This document shows, piece by piece, positions 1 through 6,720 of a stretch of DNA of 8,474 bases. Source of the stretch: Enterobacteriaceae bacterium (GTDB lineage: Bacteria; Pseudomonadota; Gammaproteobacteria; Enterobacterales; Enterobacteriaceae); assembly GCA_022712475.1 (NCBI GenBank), contig JALAGK010000225.1, positions 1 through 8,474 on the forward strand, given 5' to 3'. Both the position numbers and the translations under genes were made by a program. The notes under the pieces are model-generated. The model made no database searches and was not told the DNA's origin. It saw nothing but the letters and a program-made list of their open reading frames with translations. Every line of letters starts with the position of its first letter. The first letter of the stretch is position 1.

Positions 1-104
1 CGTGATATCGGGCCATGCTGGTCTATCAGGCGATAAACCGCAGCCCCGTTAATTTGCTTTACCAGATCGACATTACCAATTTGAGCCTGTCCACCAGTCG
101 TCAT
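1..104 (-). CDS. nagC: N-acetylglucosamine repressor NagC, N-terminal fragment (cut by window edge)
   Basis: Only the first 34 codons are present. They read from an ATG at 104-102 leftward and begin MTTGGQAQIGNVDLVKQ, followed by NGAAVYRLIDQHGPIS. This is nearly the same as the N-terminus of E. coli NagC, just ahead of and entering its winged helix-turn-helix DNA-binding domain. NagC is a ROK-family repressor whose inducer is GlcNAc-6-P, the product of NagE uptake and the substrate of NagA. The gene starts 8 bases after the nagA stop codon, so it must be translated from the nagBAC transcript. A weak ribosome site (GGGTAA, overlapping the nagA stop) lies just upstream. The sugar-binding part and the usual next gene, nagD, are outside the window. 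Identity rests on this short but distinctive sequence and on its position. Confidence 0.95.
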   Translation of the reverse strand, partial: MTTGGQAQIGNVDLVKQINGAAVYRLIDQHGPIS

Positions 105-112
105 GTATATTT

Positions 113-1261
113 TTACCCGATTGCGACCTCGTTACCGTTCACGATGGTCTTGATGATGTTGTAGTTGTGCGTAAAAGCTGTGAGGTTCGCCACTTTTCCT
201 GCCTCAATGGTACCCAGCGTTTTTTCTACACCCGTTGCGCGGGCAGGGTAGAGTGTGGCCATGCGCAGCGCTTCGTCCATTGCTACGTTAACGTGCTCGA
301 CCAGATTCTGCACGCCTTCAATCATCGTGAGCGCTGAACCACTGAGTGTGCCATTTTCATCCACGCACAGTCCATCGCGGTAGTATATTGTTTTACCCGC
401 AAAAATGAACTTATCAATGTTGGCACCAGCCGGTGCGGTGGCATCGGTCACCAGGCACAGTTTGTCACCTTTAAGGCGTTTGGCATTACGCACATTGGCG
501 TAATCCACATGCAGGCCGTCAGCAATGATACCGCAGTACAAATCAGGCTCATCAAAAATCGCACCTGCAAGACCCGGTTCACGTCCGCTGATATACGGCA
601 TGGCATTATAAAGATGGGTCGCAAAGCGAATGCCTGCGCGAAAGCCGCGTTTTGCTTCATTGACGGTAGCATTGGAGTGGCCAGCCGAGATAATAATCCC
701 TGCATCAACCAGTTTACGAATCACCTCGGGTTCCACCATTTCGGGTGCCAGCGTGATTTTGGTGATGACATCGGCGTTCTGACACAGGAAGTCGACCAGT
801 TTGGCTTCTGGCTTGCGAATATAAGCCGGATTATGAGTACCTTTTTTAACTGGATTCAGCCACGGACCTTCCAGGTGCAGGCCCAGCGCCTGGTTCTGGT
901 GTTTAGCGAGGTACTCGCGCATGACGCGTACACCCTGCATCATCAGCTCGTCGCTGCAGGTAATGAGCGTGGGCAGATAGCTGGTGCAGCCGGATTTCTC
1001 ATTGGCTTTTTGCATGATTTCCAGCGTATCTACCGTTACGGCGTCTGCAGTGTCGTTAAACTGCACGCCGCCGCAGCCGTTAAGCTGTACATCAATAAAA
1101 CCCGGGGCAATAATTGCGCCACCCAAATCGCGCATTTCCATACCCGGTGGCAGTTCGCCAACCGGACAAACGCGGTCAATAAGGCCATCGGCAATGACAA
1201 CCGCGTGCCCGTCCAGAACTTCATGGCCGGTATAGATACGGCCGTGGGTTAGTGCGTACAT
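113..1261 (-). CDS. nagA: N-acetylglucosamine-6-phosphate deacetylase
   Basis: A cytoplasmic enzyme of 382 residues, the same length as E. coli NagA. It removes the acetyl group from GlcNAc-6-P to give GlcN-6-P and acetate, which is the first committed step of amino-sugar breakdown and also removes the NagC inducer. The fold is an amidohydrolase barrel. The family metal and catalytic residues are in place: Glu131 (LHLEGPW), His195 (SAGHSN), His216 (ATHLYNA), and the general acid/base Asp273 (LVTDAT), with substrate-binding His143 and His251. As in E. coli, the usual His-X-His metal pair near the start of the barrel is replaced by Gln59-X-Asn61 (FIDVQLNG), which fits the single-metal type. The start ATG is preceded by a GGGGAG ribosome site. 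It lies 27 bases after nagB and 8 bases before nagC, in one operon repressed by NagC. Confidence 0.99.
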   Translation of the reverse strand: MYALTHGRIYTGHEVLDGHAVVIADGLIDRVCPVGELPPGMEMRDLGGAIIAPGFIDVQLNGCGGVQFNDTADAVTVDTLEIMQKANEKSGCTSYLPTLITCSDELMMQGVRVMREYLAKHQNQALGLHLEGPWLNPVKKGTHNPAYIRKPEAKLVDFLCQNADVITKITLAPEMVEPEVIRKLVDAGIIISAGHSNATVNEAKRGFRAGIRFATHLYNAMPYISGREPGLAGAIFDEPDLYCGIIADGLHVDYANVRNAKRLKGDKLCLVTDATAPAGANIDKFIFAGKTIYYRDGLCVDENGTLSGSALTMIEGVQNLVEHVNVAMDEALRMATLYPARATGVEKTLGTIEAGKVANLTAFTHNYNIIKTIVNGNEVAIG

Positions 1262-1288
1262 AATTATCTCCCCGGATTAAAAACGTGC

Positions 1289-2089
1289 TTACAGGCCTTT
1301 GATATTTTCCGCTTCGAGTTCGTTGAAGTACTTGAGCGTTTTGACCTTCAGTTCCATTGTGGTCGGCTCATCACACACAACTACCGCTTTCGGGTGCAGT
1401 TGCAGACAGCTAATGGTCCACATATGATTGACGTTGCCTTCAACTGCTGCTTGCAGCGCCTGTGCCTTCACGTTGCCCAGCACCAGAATCATCACTTCCT
1501 CAGCATCGAGCAGCGTACCCACACCCACGGTCAGCGCATACTTCGGCACCTGGCTTACATCGCCGCCAAAGAAGCGGGAGTTGGCAATACGCGTGTCATG
1601 CGTCAGTGTTTTAATGCGGGTACGTGAAGCCAGCGAAGACGCCGGTTCGTTGAATGCGATATGACCGTCGTTGCCTACACCCCCCATGAACAGGTTGATT
1701 TTGCCATAGGAGCGGATTTTTTCTTCATAACGGCGGCATTCTTCGTCAACATCCGGTGCGTTTCCGTTGAGCAGGTTGATGTTTTCTGCGGGAATATCGA
1801 CGTGATCAAAGAAGTTGCGGTGCATGAAGCTATGGTAGCTCTCCGGGTGTTCCTGCGGAAGGCCCACATACTCGTCCATATTAAAGGTAACAACATGTTT
1901 GAAGCTGACCTGGCCTGCTTTATGCATCTCAACCAGCGCCTTGTAAGCTTCCAGCGGAGTACCGCCAGTCGGAAGGCCCAATACGAAAGGACGATCGGCA
2001 GTCGGCTTGAACGCATTAATACGATTAACAATGTGGCGAGCTGCCCATTTACCAACCTGCTGTGCCGTAGCCAGAGGAATCAGTCTCAT
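1289..2089 (-). CDS. nagB: Glucosamine-6-phosphate deaminase (allosteric)
   Basis: This enzyme of 266 residues converts GlcN-6-P to fructose-6-P and ammonia, feeding amino sugars into glycolysis. Active-site residues of the E. coli hexamer are all seen: Asp72-Glu73 (NMDEYVG), Asp141, His143 and Glu148 (NDGHIAFNE). The binding site for the activator GlcNAc-6-P is also complete (Ser151, Arg158, Lys160, Arg172, Lys208, Tyr254), so this should be the allosterically activated type. Cys118 and Cys239 are kept, but residue 219 is Asn where I recall Cys in E. coli. The start is ATG at 2089-2087 (MRLIPL), chosen because it gives the family length and has AGAGGTG just upstream. An in-frame ATG at 2134 would add 15 unrelated residues. 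First gene of the nagBAC operon. Confidence 0.99.
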   Translation of the reverse strand: MRLIPLATAQQVGKWAARHIVNRINAFKPTADRPFVLGLPTGGTPLEAYKALVEMHKAGQVSFKHVVTFNMDEYVGLPQEHPESYHSFMHRNFFDHVDIPAENINLLNGNAPDVDEECRRYEEKIRSYGKINLFMGGVGNDGHIAFNEPASSLASRTRIKTLTHDTRIANSRFFGGDVSQVPKYALTVGVGTLLDAEEVMILVLGNVKAQALQAAVEGNVNHMWTISCLQLHPKAVVVCDEPTTMELKVKTLKYFNELEAENIKGL

Positions 2090-2191
2090 CATACACCTCT
2101 TAAAATTGACGTTAAAAATGTTTCCCGGAAGCACCGTTTATACTGCATTAAGCGTAACGCAGTTCCAGACAAGCGTGCTGAACCGTGATAA

Positions 2192-2212
2192 TTATTTTGA
2201 ACTATAAAATAA
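2192..2212. promoter_or_regulatory. NagC operator at the nagB promoter
   Basis: A perfect inverted repeat with arms TTATTTT (2192-2198) and AAAATAA (2206-2212) around a 7-base centre. It covers the nagB -10 and start point, so a bound repressor would block nagB directly. The AT-rich arms agree with the known NagC/Mlc family operator. Assignment to NagC rather than Mlc rests on location and on the known E. coli nagB operator. Confidence 0.88.
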
Positions 2213-2229
2213 GTTTTTGTGGATAGCCA
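2194..2229 (-). promoter_or_regulatory. nagB promoter
   Basis: On the minus strand a -10 TATAGT (2206-2201) lies 17 bases from a weak -35 TGGCTA (2229-2224). The inferred start is near 2194. This puts the CRP-type site (centre 2265.5) at about -71.5, which is the right helical face for activation and the spacing I recall for E. coli nagB. The weak -35 fits a CRP-dependent promoter. The start point is inferred, not measured. Confidence 0.75.
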
Positions 2230-2254
2230 GTGAAAGGCATGAGGAGACGAGATA

Positions 2255-2276
2255 TTTGGTGACAATAATCACAAAA
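2255..2276. promoter_or_regulatory. CRP (CAP) binding site between nagB and nagE
   Basis: The core GGTGA-N6-TCACA (2258-2273) matches the CRP consensus TGTGA-N6-TCACA at 9 of 10 positions. The centre is 2265.5, which gives about -61.5 for the nagE start proposed here and -71.5 for nagB, so one site could activate both. It lies inside the interval bounded by the two NagC operators, as in E. coli. Confidence 0.85.
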
Positions 2277-2285
2277 AATACGCGT

Positions 2286-2306
2286 TTAATTTGCGATACG
2301 AATTAA
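2286..2306. promoter_or_regulatory. NagC operator at the nagE promoter
   Basis: A near-perfect inverted repeat with arms TTAATTT (2286-2292) and GAATTAA (2300-2306), matching at 6 of 7 arm positions. The inner part contains TTTGCGATACGAA. It overlaps the nagE -35. It pairs with the nagB operator at a centre-to-centre distance of 94 bases. The sequence closely resembles what I recall of the E. coli nagE operator. Confidence 0.88.
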
Positions 2307-2326
2307 TTTTTCACACACTCCTGGAG
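2291..2326 (+). promoter_or_regulatory. nagE promoter
   Basis: The best fit is -35 TTGCGA (2291-2296), a 17-base spacer and -10 CACACT (2314-2319), giving a start near 2326-2327. The -10 is poor, but this choice places the CRP site at about -61.5, the classic class I position, and explains why the NagC operator sits over the -35. An alternative is TTCACA (2310-2315) with GATACG (2333-2338), which would start near 2345 and put CRP at a less usual distance. Both are inferred. Confidence 0.6.
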
Positions 2327-2417
2327 TGATGTGATACGTTGCCGCAGGGTCATGTTTGGCCACACTATAAAAAAAGTGCTTCGACTCTTCATCTCGGGGT
2401 CTCATAGGGGGAATAAA

Positions 2418-4454
2418 GTGAGTATTCTAGGTTATTTACAGCGCGTAGGCCGCGCACTCATGGTGCCGGTGGCTACGTTGCCAGCAGCGGCCATTCTGAT
2501 GGGTGTCGGTTACTGGATCGATCCGGTAGGCTGGGGTGGAGATAGCGCACTTGCTGCGTTCTTTATCAAGTCTGGTTCTGCCATTATTGACAACATGTCT
2601 GTACTGTTTGCCATCGGTGTGGCTTACGGTATGTCTAAAGATAAAGACGGCGCCGCGGCGCTAACCGGTTTCGTCGGTTTCCTTGTACTGACCACGCTGT
2701 GTTCTCCAGCGGCGGTTTCCATGATCAAACACATTCCGGCCGATCAAGTGCCGGCGGCGTTTGGCAAAATTCAGAACCAGTTCATCGGTATCATGGTGGG
2801 TATCATCTCCGCTGAACTCTACAACCGTTTTAGCGGCGTAGAGTTGCCGAAGGCACTGTCTTTCTTCAGTGGCCGCCGTCTGGTGCCTATCCTGACCTCT
2901 TTTGTCATGATTATCGTCGCCTTCCTGCTGATGATTGTCTGGCCGGTCATTTATGATGGTCTGGTACATTTCGGTGAAGCCATTCAGAAAATGGGTTCCG
3001 TCGGCGCAGGCGTCTATGCCTTCTTTAACCGTTTGCTGATTCCGGTTGGCCTGCACCACGCGCTTAACTCCGTATTCTGGTTTGACGTAGCGGGCATTAA
3101 CGATATTCCGAACTTCCTGGGCGGCGCGCAGTCTCTGGCGGCTGGTACTGCAGAAGTGGGTATCACCGGTCGTTATCAGGCGGGCTTCTTCCCGATTATG
3201 ATGTTTGGCCTGCCGGGTGCGGCGCTGGCGATTTATCAGTGTGCGCGTCCTGAAAACAAAGCCAAAGTGCTGGGTATCATGATGGCAGGCGCGTTTGCTG
3301 CGTTCTTTACGGGTATCACTGAACCGCTGGAGTTCTCCTTCATGTTCGTGGCACCGGCGCTGTATGTGATTCACGCCATTCTGACTGGTATCTCGGTATT
3401 TATCGCAGCAAGCATGCAGTGGATTGCGGGCTTTGGCTTCAGTGCCGGTCTGGTTGACCTTGTGCTGTCTACCCGTAACCCGCTGGCGTCCCACTGGTAC
3501 ATGCTGATGCCGCAGGGCCTGGTGTTCTTGGTTTTCTACTATGTGGTGTTCCGCTTCGCTATCACCAAATTCAACATGATGACCCCTGGTCGCGAGCTGG
3601 CTGTTGCCGGTAGCGAAGCCGACGGTGAAGACAAAAACCTGAGCGGCAATGTTACTGGTTCTGGTGAGCAGGATGTTCCACAGCTGGCGCGTCAGTACAT
3701 TGCAGCAATCGGTGGTTCTGACAACCTGACCGGTATCGACGCTTGTATCACCCGTTTGCGCCTGAACGTGAAAGACTCTGCTCTGGTGAATGACGCACTG
3801 GCCAAACGTCTGGGTGCAAGCGGCGTTATCCGTCTGAACAAAACCAGCGTGCAGATTATTGTTGGCTTTGTGGCTGAGAAAATCGCCAACGCCATGAAAA
3901 CTGTTGGTCATGTCGATGCTGCACCTGCCCCTGCAGAAGCGGCTGCGACAACGACCGTGAAAGCGCAGGCTGTGCCGAACAAAACGAAGTCGACACTGGT
4001 TACTCTGGTGTCCCCGGTGACGGGTGAGACAGTTGCGCTGGATGACGTGCCGGACGAAGCGTTTGCGAGCAAAGCAGTAGGTGACGGTGTTGCTGTGAAG
4101 CCGACTGACAAGACCGTAGTCTCTCCGGCCGCCGGAACCGTGGTGAAAATCTTTAATACCAACCATGCATTCTGCCTCGAAACAGCAGAGGGTGCAGAAA
4201 TCGTTGTGCACATGGGTATTGATACCGTTGCACTGGGTGGTAAAGGCTTTACTCGCCTGGTTGAAGAGGGCGCTGAGGTTGTGGCAGGTCAGCCAGTGCT
4301 GGAAATGGATCTGGACTTCCTGAACGCAAATGCGCGCTCTATGATTAGTCCAGTCGTTTGCAGCAACATTGATGACTTCGGTGGTCTGGTGGTTAAAGCC
4401 AGCGGTGCTGTCGTTGCAGGGCAAACGCCACTGTATGAAATTAAAGGCAAATAA
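2418..4454 (+). CDS. nagE: PTS N-acetylglucosamine transporter, EIICBA fusion
   Basis: An inner-membrane permease of 678 residues that imports N-acetylglucosamine and phosphorylates it at C6. Order of domains: IIC membrane domain (about 1-390, hydrophobic, with GITEPLEF at 299-306 and a conserved RLLIPVGLHHALN near 205-217), linker, IIB (about 420-495), Ala/Pro-rich linker (about 500-525), IIA (about 530-678). Phosphotransfer residues are Cys443 in IIB (IDACITRLRL) and His598 in IIA (EIVVHMGID), with the helper His583 fifteen residues earlier. The start is GTG at 2418 (SILGYLQ follows) because AGGGGG lies just before it. In-frame ATGs at 2331 and 2352 add non-family residues and sit almost on the transcription start. 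IIA is nearly the same as in E. coli, while IIC differs much more and makes the protein about 30 residues longer than E. coli NagE (648). Confidence 0.96.
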   Translation: MSILGYLQRVGRALMVPVATLPAAAILMGVGYWIDPVGWGGDSALAAFFIKSGSAIIDNMSVLFAIGVAYGMSKDKDGAAALTGFVGFLVLTTLCSPAAVSMIKHIPADQVPAAFGKIQNQFIGIMVGIISAELYNRFSGVELPKALSFFSGRRLVPILTSFVMIIVAFLLMIVWPVIYDGLVHFGEAIQKMGSVGAGVYAFFNRLLIPVGLHHALNSVFWFDVAGINDIPNFLGGAQSLAAGTAEVGITGRYQAGFFPIMMFGLPGAALAIYQCARPENKAKVLGIMMAGAFAAFFTGITEPLEFSFMFVAPALYVIHAILTGISVFIAASMQWIAGFGFSAGLVDLVLSTRNPLASHWYMLMPQGLVFLVFYYVVFRFAITKFNMMTPGRELAVAGSEADGEDKNLSGNVTGSGEQDVPQLARQYIAAIGGSDNLTGIDACITRLRLNVKDSALVNDALAKRLGASGVIRLNKTSVQIIVGFVAEKIANAMKTVGHVDAAPAPAEAAATTTVKAQAVPNKTKSTLVTLVSPVTGETVALDDVPDEAFASKAVGDGVAVKPTDKTVVSPAAGTVVKIFNTNHAFCLETAEGAEIVVHMGIDTVALGGKGFTRLVEEGAEVVAGQPVLEMDLDFLNANARSMISPVVCSNIDDFGGLVVKASGAVVAGQTPLYEIKGK

Positions 4455-4478
4455 TCTCTCCTGAGTGCTTCGCCTTTA

Positions 4479-4508
4479 GCGGCCGGGTTAATCCCCGGCC
4501 GCTTTTTT
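4479..4508 (+). terminator. Intrinsic terminator after nagE
   Basis: A 9-pair GC-rich stem, GCGGCCGGG (4479-4487) with CCCGGCCGC (4494-4502), a 6-base loop and a run of six T. It begins 24 bases after the nagE stop and should largely shield glnS from nagE transcription. Confidence 0.95.
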
Positions 4509-4547
4509 ATTCCTTACACGGGCCATGTGATTTTCTGTAACTAAAGG

Positions 4548-4583
4548 TTGTGTCCACGCACGGCTTGTACGATCATGTGCAGC
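4548..4583 (+). promoter_or_regulatory. glnS promoter with a GATC (Dam) site in the -10
   Basis: The -35 TTGTGT (4548-4553), a 17-base spacer and the -10 GATCAT (4571-4576) line up with the known E. coli glnS promoter (-35 TTGTCA, same spacing, same GATCAT -10). The inferred start is near 4583, giving a leader of about 32 bases. The Dam methylation site GATC (4571-4574) forms most of the -10. In E. coli glnS expression is known to respond to Dam methylation. Confidence 0.8.
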
Positions 4584-4614
4584 AAACCGTTTGACACGCT
4601 TTGAGGTATTTGAG

Positions 4615-6282
4615 ATGAGTGAGGCTGAAGCCCGCCCAACCAATTTTATTCGCCAGATTATTGATGAAGATCTGGCTAGCGGTAAGCACAATACTGTGCA
4701 TACCCGTTTCCCGCCTGAGCCGAATGGCTACCTGCACATCGGCCACGCCAAGTCCATCTGCCTTAACTTTGGCATTGCTCAGGACTACAAAGGCGAGTGC
4801 AACCTGCGTTTTGATGACACGAACCCGGTTAAAGAAGATATCGAGTACGTTGACTCTATTAAGCATGACGTTGAGTGGCTGGGTTTCCACTGGAGCGGTA
4901 ATGTACGTTACTCCTCAGACTATTTTGACCAGCTTCACGCCTATGCCGTTGAGCTCATTAATAAGGGCCTGGCTTACGTTGATGAGCTGTCGCCAGATCA
5001 GATCCGCGAATATCGCGGCACGCTGACCGAGCCGGGCAAGCATAGTCCGTATCGCGACCGTACGGTTGAAGAGAACCTGGCGCTGTTTGAGAAAATGCGC
5101 AACGGTGACTTTGCCGAGGGGACAGCGTGTCTGCGTGCAAAGATTGACATGGCCTCGCCGTTCATCGTGCTGCGCGATCCGGTTATCTACCGTATTAAAT
5201 TTGCCGATCACCACCAGACCGGCAATAAGTGGTGCATCTACCCGATGTACGACTTTACGCACTGTATTTCTGATGCGCTCGAAGGTATTACGCACTCACT
5301 GTGTACGCTTGAGTTCCAGGACAACCGTCGCCTGTACGACTGGGTGCTGGATAACATCACTATCCCGACGCATCCGCGCCAGTATGAGTTCTCGCGTCTG
5401 AATCTGGAATACACCGTGATGTCCAAGCGCAAGCTCAACCTTCTGGTGACGGACAAGTTAGTGGAAGCTTGGGACGACCCGCGTATGCCGACCATCTCTG
5501 GCCTGCGCCGTCGTGGCTACACCCCAGCCGCTGTTCGCGAGTTTTGTAAGCGTATTGGTGTGACCAAGCAGGACAACACTGTTGAAATGGCTGCGCTCGA
5601 AGCCTGCATCCGTGAAGACCTCAACGAGAATGCGCCGCGTGCTATGGCCGTTATCGACCCGGTTAAGCTTGTGATTGAAAACTACCCGCAAGGGCACAGC
5701 GAAATCGTTAGCATGCCAAATCACCCAAACCAGCCGGAAATGGGTACGCGTGACGTGCCGTTTAGCGGTGAGATTTGGATCGATCGTGCGGATTTTCGCG
5801 AGGAAGCGAACAAACAGTACAAACGTCTGGTACTGGGTAAAGAAGTCCGCCTGCGTAATGCTTATGTTGTCAGAGCTGAACGTGTCGAGAAAGACGCCGA
5901 AGGTAACATCACGACTATCTTCTGCAGCTACGATGCCGATACGCTGAGTAAAGACCCCGCTGATGGCCGCAAGGTAAAAGGCGTTATCCACTGGGTGAGT
6001 GCTCAGCATGCGCTGCCGGTTGAAATCCGTTTGTATGACCGTTTGTTCAGTGTGCCGAACCCGGGGGCCGCCGAGGACTTCCTCACGGTTATCAACCCGG
6101 AGTCGTTGGTGATTCGCCAGGGTTATGCCGAGCAGAGCCTGAAGGGCGCTGAGGTGGGTAAGGCCTATCAGTTCGAGCGTGAAGGCTATTTCTGCCTCGA
6201 CAGCCGCCATGCTACGCCCGAGAAGCCGGTGTTTAACCGTACTGTCGGTCTTCGTGATACTTGGGCGAAAACAGGCGAGTGA
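4615..6282 (+). CDS. glnS: Glutaminyl-tRNA synthetase
   Basis: An essential cytoplasmic class I aminoacyl-tRNA synthetase that attaches glutamine to tRNA-Gln. It has 555 residues, against 554 for E. coli. The class I signatures are clear: HIGH at 41-44 (within [14 protein letters not shown]) and the KMSKS-like VMSKR at 268-272. Counting the initiator Met, Asp67 and Tyr212 match the E. coli glutamine-pocket residues Asp66 and Tyr211, and Asp236 matches Asp235, which reads the acceptor stem of the tRNA. The C-terminal half, with the anticodon-binding beta barrels, is complete through [11 protein letters not shown]. The start is ATG at 4615 (MSEAEARP, the family N-terminus), with TTGAGG upstream. 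An in-frame ATG at 4591 would add eight residues and is not supported. It is transcribed as a single gene between two intrinsic terminators. Confidence 0.99.
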   Translation: MSEAEARPTNFIRQIIDEDLASGKHNTVHTRFPPEPNGYLHIGHAKSICLNFGIAQDYKGECNLRFDDTNPVKEDIEYVDSIKHDVEWLGFHWSGNVRYSSDYFDQLHAYAVELINKGLAYVDELSPDQIREYRGTLTEPGKHSPYRDRTVEENLALFEKMRNGDFAEGTACLRAKIDMASPFIVLRDPVIYRIKFADHHQTGNKWCIYPMYDFTHCISDALEGITHSLCTLEFQDNRRLYDWVLDNITIPTHPRQYEFSRLNLEYTVMSKRKLNLLVTDKLVEAWDDPRMPTISGLRRRGYTPAAVREFCKRIGVTKQDNTVEMAALEACIREDLNENAPRAMAVIDPVKLVIENYPQGHSEIVSMPNHPNQPEMGTRDVPFSGEIWIDRADFREEANKQYKRLVLGKEVRLRNAYVVRAERVEKDAEGNITTIFCSYDADTLSKDPADGRKVKGVIHWVSAQHALPVEIRLYDRLFSVPNPGAAEDFLTVINPESLVIRQGYAEQSLKGAEVGKAYQFEREGYFCLDSRHATPEKPVFNRTVGLRDTWAKTGE

Positions 6283-6302
6283 GCCTCACGGTAAATTAGT
6301 AC

Positions 6303-6331
6303 AAAAAACGCCGCTTATGCGGCGTTTTTTT
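6303..6331 (+). terminator. Intrinsic terminator after glnS
   Basis: The stem has the GC core CGCCGC (6309-6314) with GCGGCG (6319-6324), loop TTAT, extended by A6/T6 pairing and followed by a seventh T. It begins about 20 bases after the glnS stop. The A run on the other side makes it potentially active in both directions, although no opposing gene is nearby. Confidence 0.95.
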
Positions 6332-6345
6332 GTGTCCTCAATGTG

Positions 6346-6366
6346 AATATTTGCTTTGCGAATTAA
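6346..6366. promoter_or_regulatory. Upstream NagC-like operator of chiP
   Basis: It matches the nagE operator in this window at 15 of 21 positions, including the complete right half CGAATTAA and the left ATTTGC. The inner core is TTTGC-TTT-GCGAA, an inverted repeat of the form TTYGC-N3-GCRAA that the other chiP site shares. It lies only 15 bases after the glnS terminator and 226 bases (centre to centre) from the promoter-proximal site. Binding is inferred from sequence. Confidence 0.7.
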
Positions 6367-6523
6367 CCTTTCTTGCGGTACTTATCCTGGTTGTAAGCAA
6401 CCCTCTTTAATTCCTTTTTGTTATTATGCTTTTTATCAAGAACTTTCGAATATTTTGTGAAAATTTGACGGTTTATTCCCTGAAAAAATTACATAAATAT
6501 ACTTTCTTACATTCTCTCATAAA

Positions 6524-6545
6524 TTATGTGCACTTCGTCATAATC
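6524..6545. promoter_or_regulatory. CRP-like site upstream of chiP
   Basis: The core TGTGC-N6-TCATA (6527-6542) matches the CRP consensus at 8 of 10 positions and sits inside a wider inverted repeat ATTATG (6523-6528) / CATAAT (6539-6544). The centre is 6534.5. This is about -70 for a start near 6605, or -48.5 for a start near 6583; the first is closer to a usual class I position. Confidence 0.6.
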
Positions 6546-6568
6546 TGCAGATTCTTTCCCCAAAAGCG

Positions 6569-6605
6569 TTGATAATTCGCGTCGCAAAAAATAGTCTGGT
6601 TGCGG
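6569..6605 (+). promoter_or_regulatory. chiP promoter (two possible placements)
   Basis: Option A is -10 GATAAT (6571-6576), five of six consensus bases, with no good -35 and a start near 6583. Option B is -35 TTGATA (6569-6574), five of six consensus bases, with a weak -10 TAGTCT (6592-6597) and a start near 6604-6606, which puts the CRP-like site near -70. Either way the NagC-like operator lies on the promoter, as expected for repression. I cannot decide between them from sequence. Confidence 0.5.
6572..6592. promoter_or_regulatory. Promoter-proximal NagC-like operator of chiP
   Basis: Read on the plus strand it matches the reverse complement of the nagE operator at 15 of 21 positions, with ATAATTCG on the left and CGCAAA on the right. 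Its core is TTCGC-GTC-GCAAA. It overlaps both possible chiP promoters, so bound NagC would block chiP transcription. Confidence 0.75.
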
Positions 6606-6633
6606 TCAGTGAGAGCGTAAAGACGCAATTGAC
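6600..6633 (+). other. Competing small hairpins in the chiP leader
   Basis: Two mutually exclusive folds are visible. One pairs GCGT (6615-6618) with ACGC (6623-6626) inside a GTCA (6605-6608) / TGAC (6630-6633) clamp. The other pairs TTGCG (6600-6604) with CGCAA (6624-6628). Both are short and may be chance. Confidence 0.3.
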
Positions 6634-6704
6634 TCAGGGAACTTAGCCTACGGGCACTTTTTTCTTTTCGCCGATTTGCCGTTTATGGCTGGCGATATTT
6701 ATTA

Positions 6705-6720
6705 CGTCAAAGAGGAATTT
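6705..6720 (+). promoter_or_regulatory. ChiX small-RNA target over the chiP ribosome binding site
   Basis: The 16 bases CGTCAAAGAGGAATTT are fully complementary to the antisense region of enterobacterial ChiX (AAAUUCCUCUUUGACG), as I recall that RNA. The segment includes the chiP Shine-Dalgarno sequence AGAGGA, ending a few bases before the ATG at 6725. In E. coli and Salmonella, ChiX with Hfq silences chiP by this pairing until the chb transcript sequesters ChiX. The chiX gene itself is not in this window. Confidence 0.9.

Larger units (their letters stand above)
2090..2417. other. Divergent nagB / nagE control region
   Basis: This is the 328-base gap between the two divergent starts. Reading left to right it holds the nagB leader (about 105 bases), the nagB promoter overlapping a NagC operator, a CRP-type site, a second NagC operator overlapping the nagE -35, the nagE -10, and a leader of about 90 bases ending in the nagE ribosome site. 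The two operator centres (2202 and 2296) are 94 bases apart, close to nine turns of B-DNA, so two bound NagC dimers would face the same side. E. coli is known to use a NagC repression loop here with CRP bound inside it. The sequence shows the same arrangement. No other gene is visible in this gap. Confidence 0.9.

Noticed and set aside
509..1252. Open frame of 247 codons on the plus strand inside nagA
   Set aside because: It is in the same codon-aligned relationship to nagA, which is a complete, clearly recognised gene. The translation has no recognisable features.
2087..2134. Possible 15-residue N-terminal extension of NagB
   Set aside because: The 266-residue form starting at MRLIPL is the family length and has AGAGGTG directly upstream; the extension has no family match.
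2331..2417. Possible 29-residue N-terminal extension of NagE from ATG at 2331 (or 2352)
   Set aside because: It would begin a few bases from the proposed transcription start with no ribosome site. The family sequence starts at SILGYLQ, right after a strong AGGGGG and GTG at 2418.
2661..4424. Open frame of 587 codons on the minus strand, opposite nagE
   Set aside because: Its codons line up exactly with nagE codons, so a stop can arise only where nagE uses TTA, CTA or TCA. A gene with strong codon preference rarely uses these, which leaves the opposite strand open by chance. The translation is rich in His, Arg, Gln and Asn and looks like no protein family, and no ribosome site or promoter supports it.
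5458..6210. Open frame of 250 codons on the minus strand inside glnS
   Set aside because: It is codon-aligned with glnS and explained by avoidance of TTA, CTA and TCA in a well-expressed gene.
6449..6469. Candidate third NagC or CRP site in the chiP upstream region (TATTTTGTGAAAATTTG)
   Set aside because: Only the left half resembles the nagB operator, and TGTGA has no matching second CRP half. In such AT-rich sequence this is expected by chance.
6472..6492. Another NagC-like candidate (TTTATTC...AAATTA)
   Set aside because: The outer arms match 12 of 21 positions of the nagE operator, but it lacks the TTYGC-N3-GCRAA core seen in the two better chiP sites.
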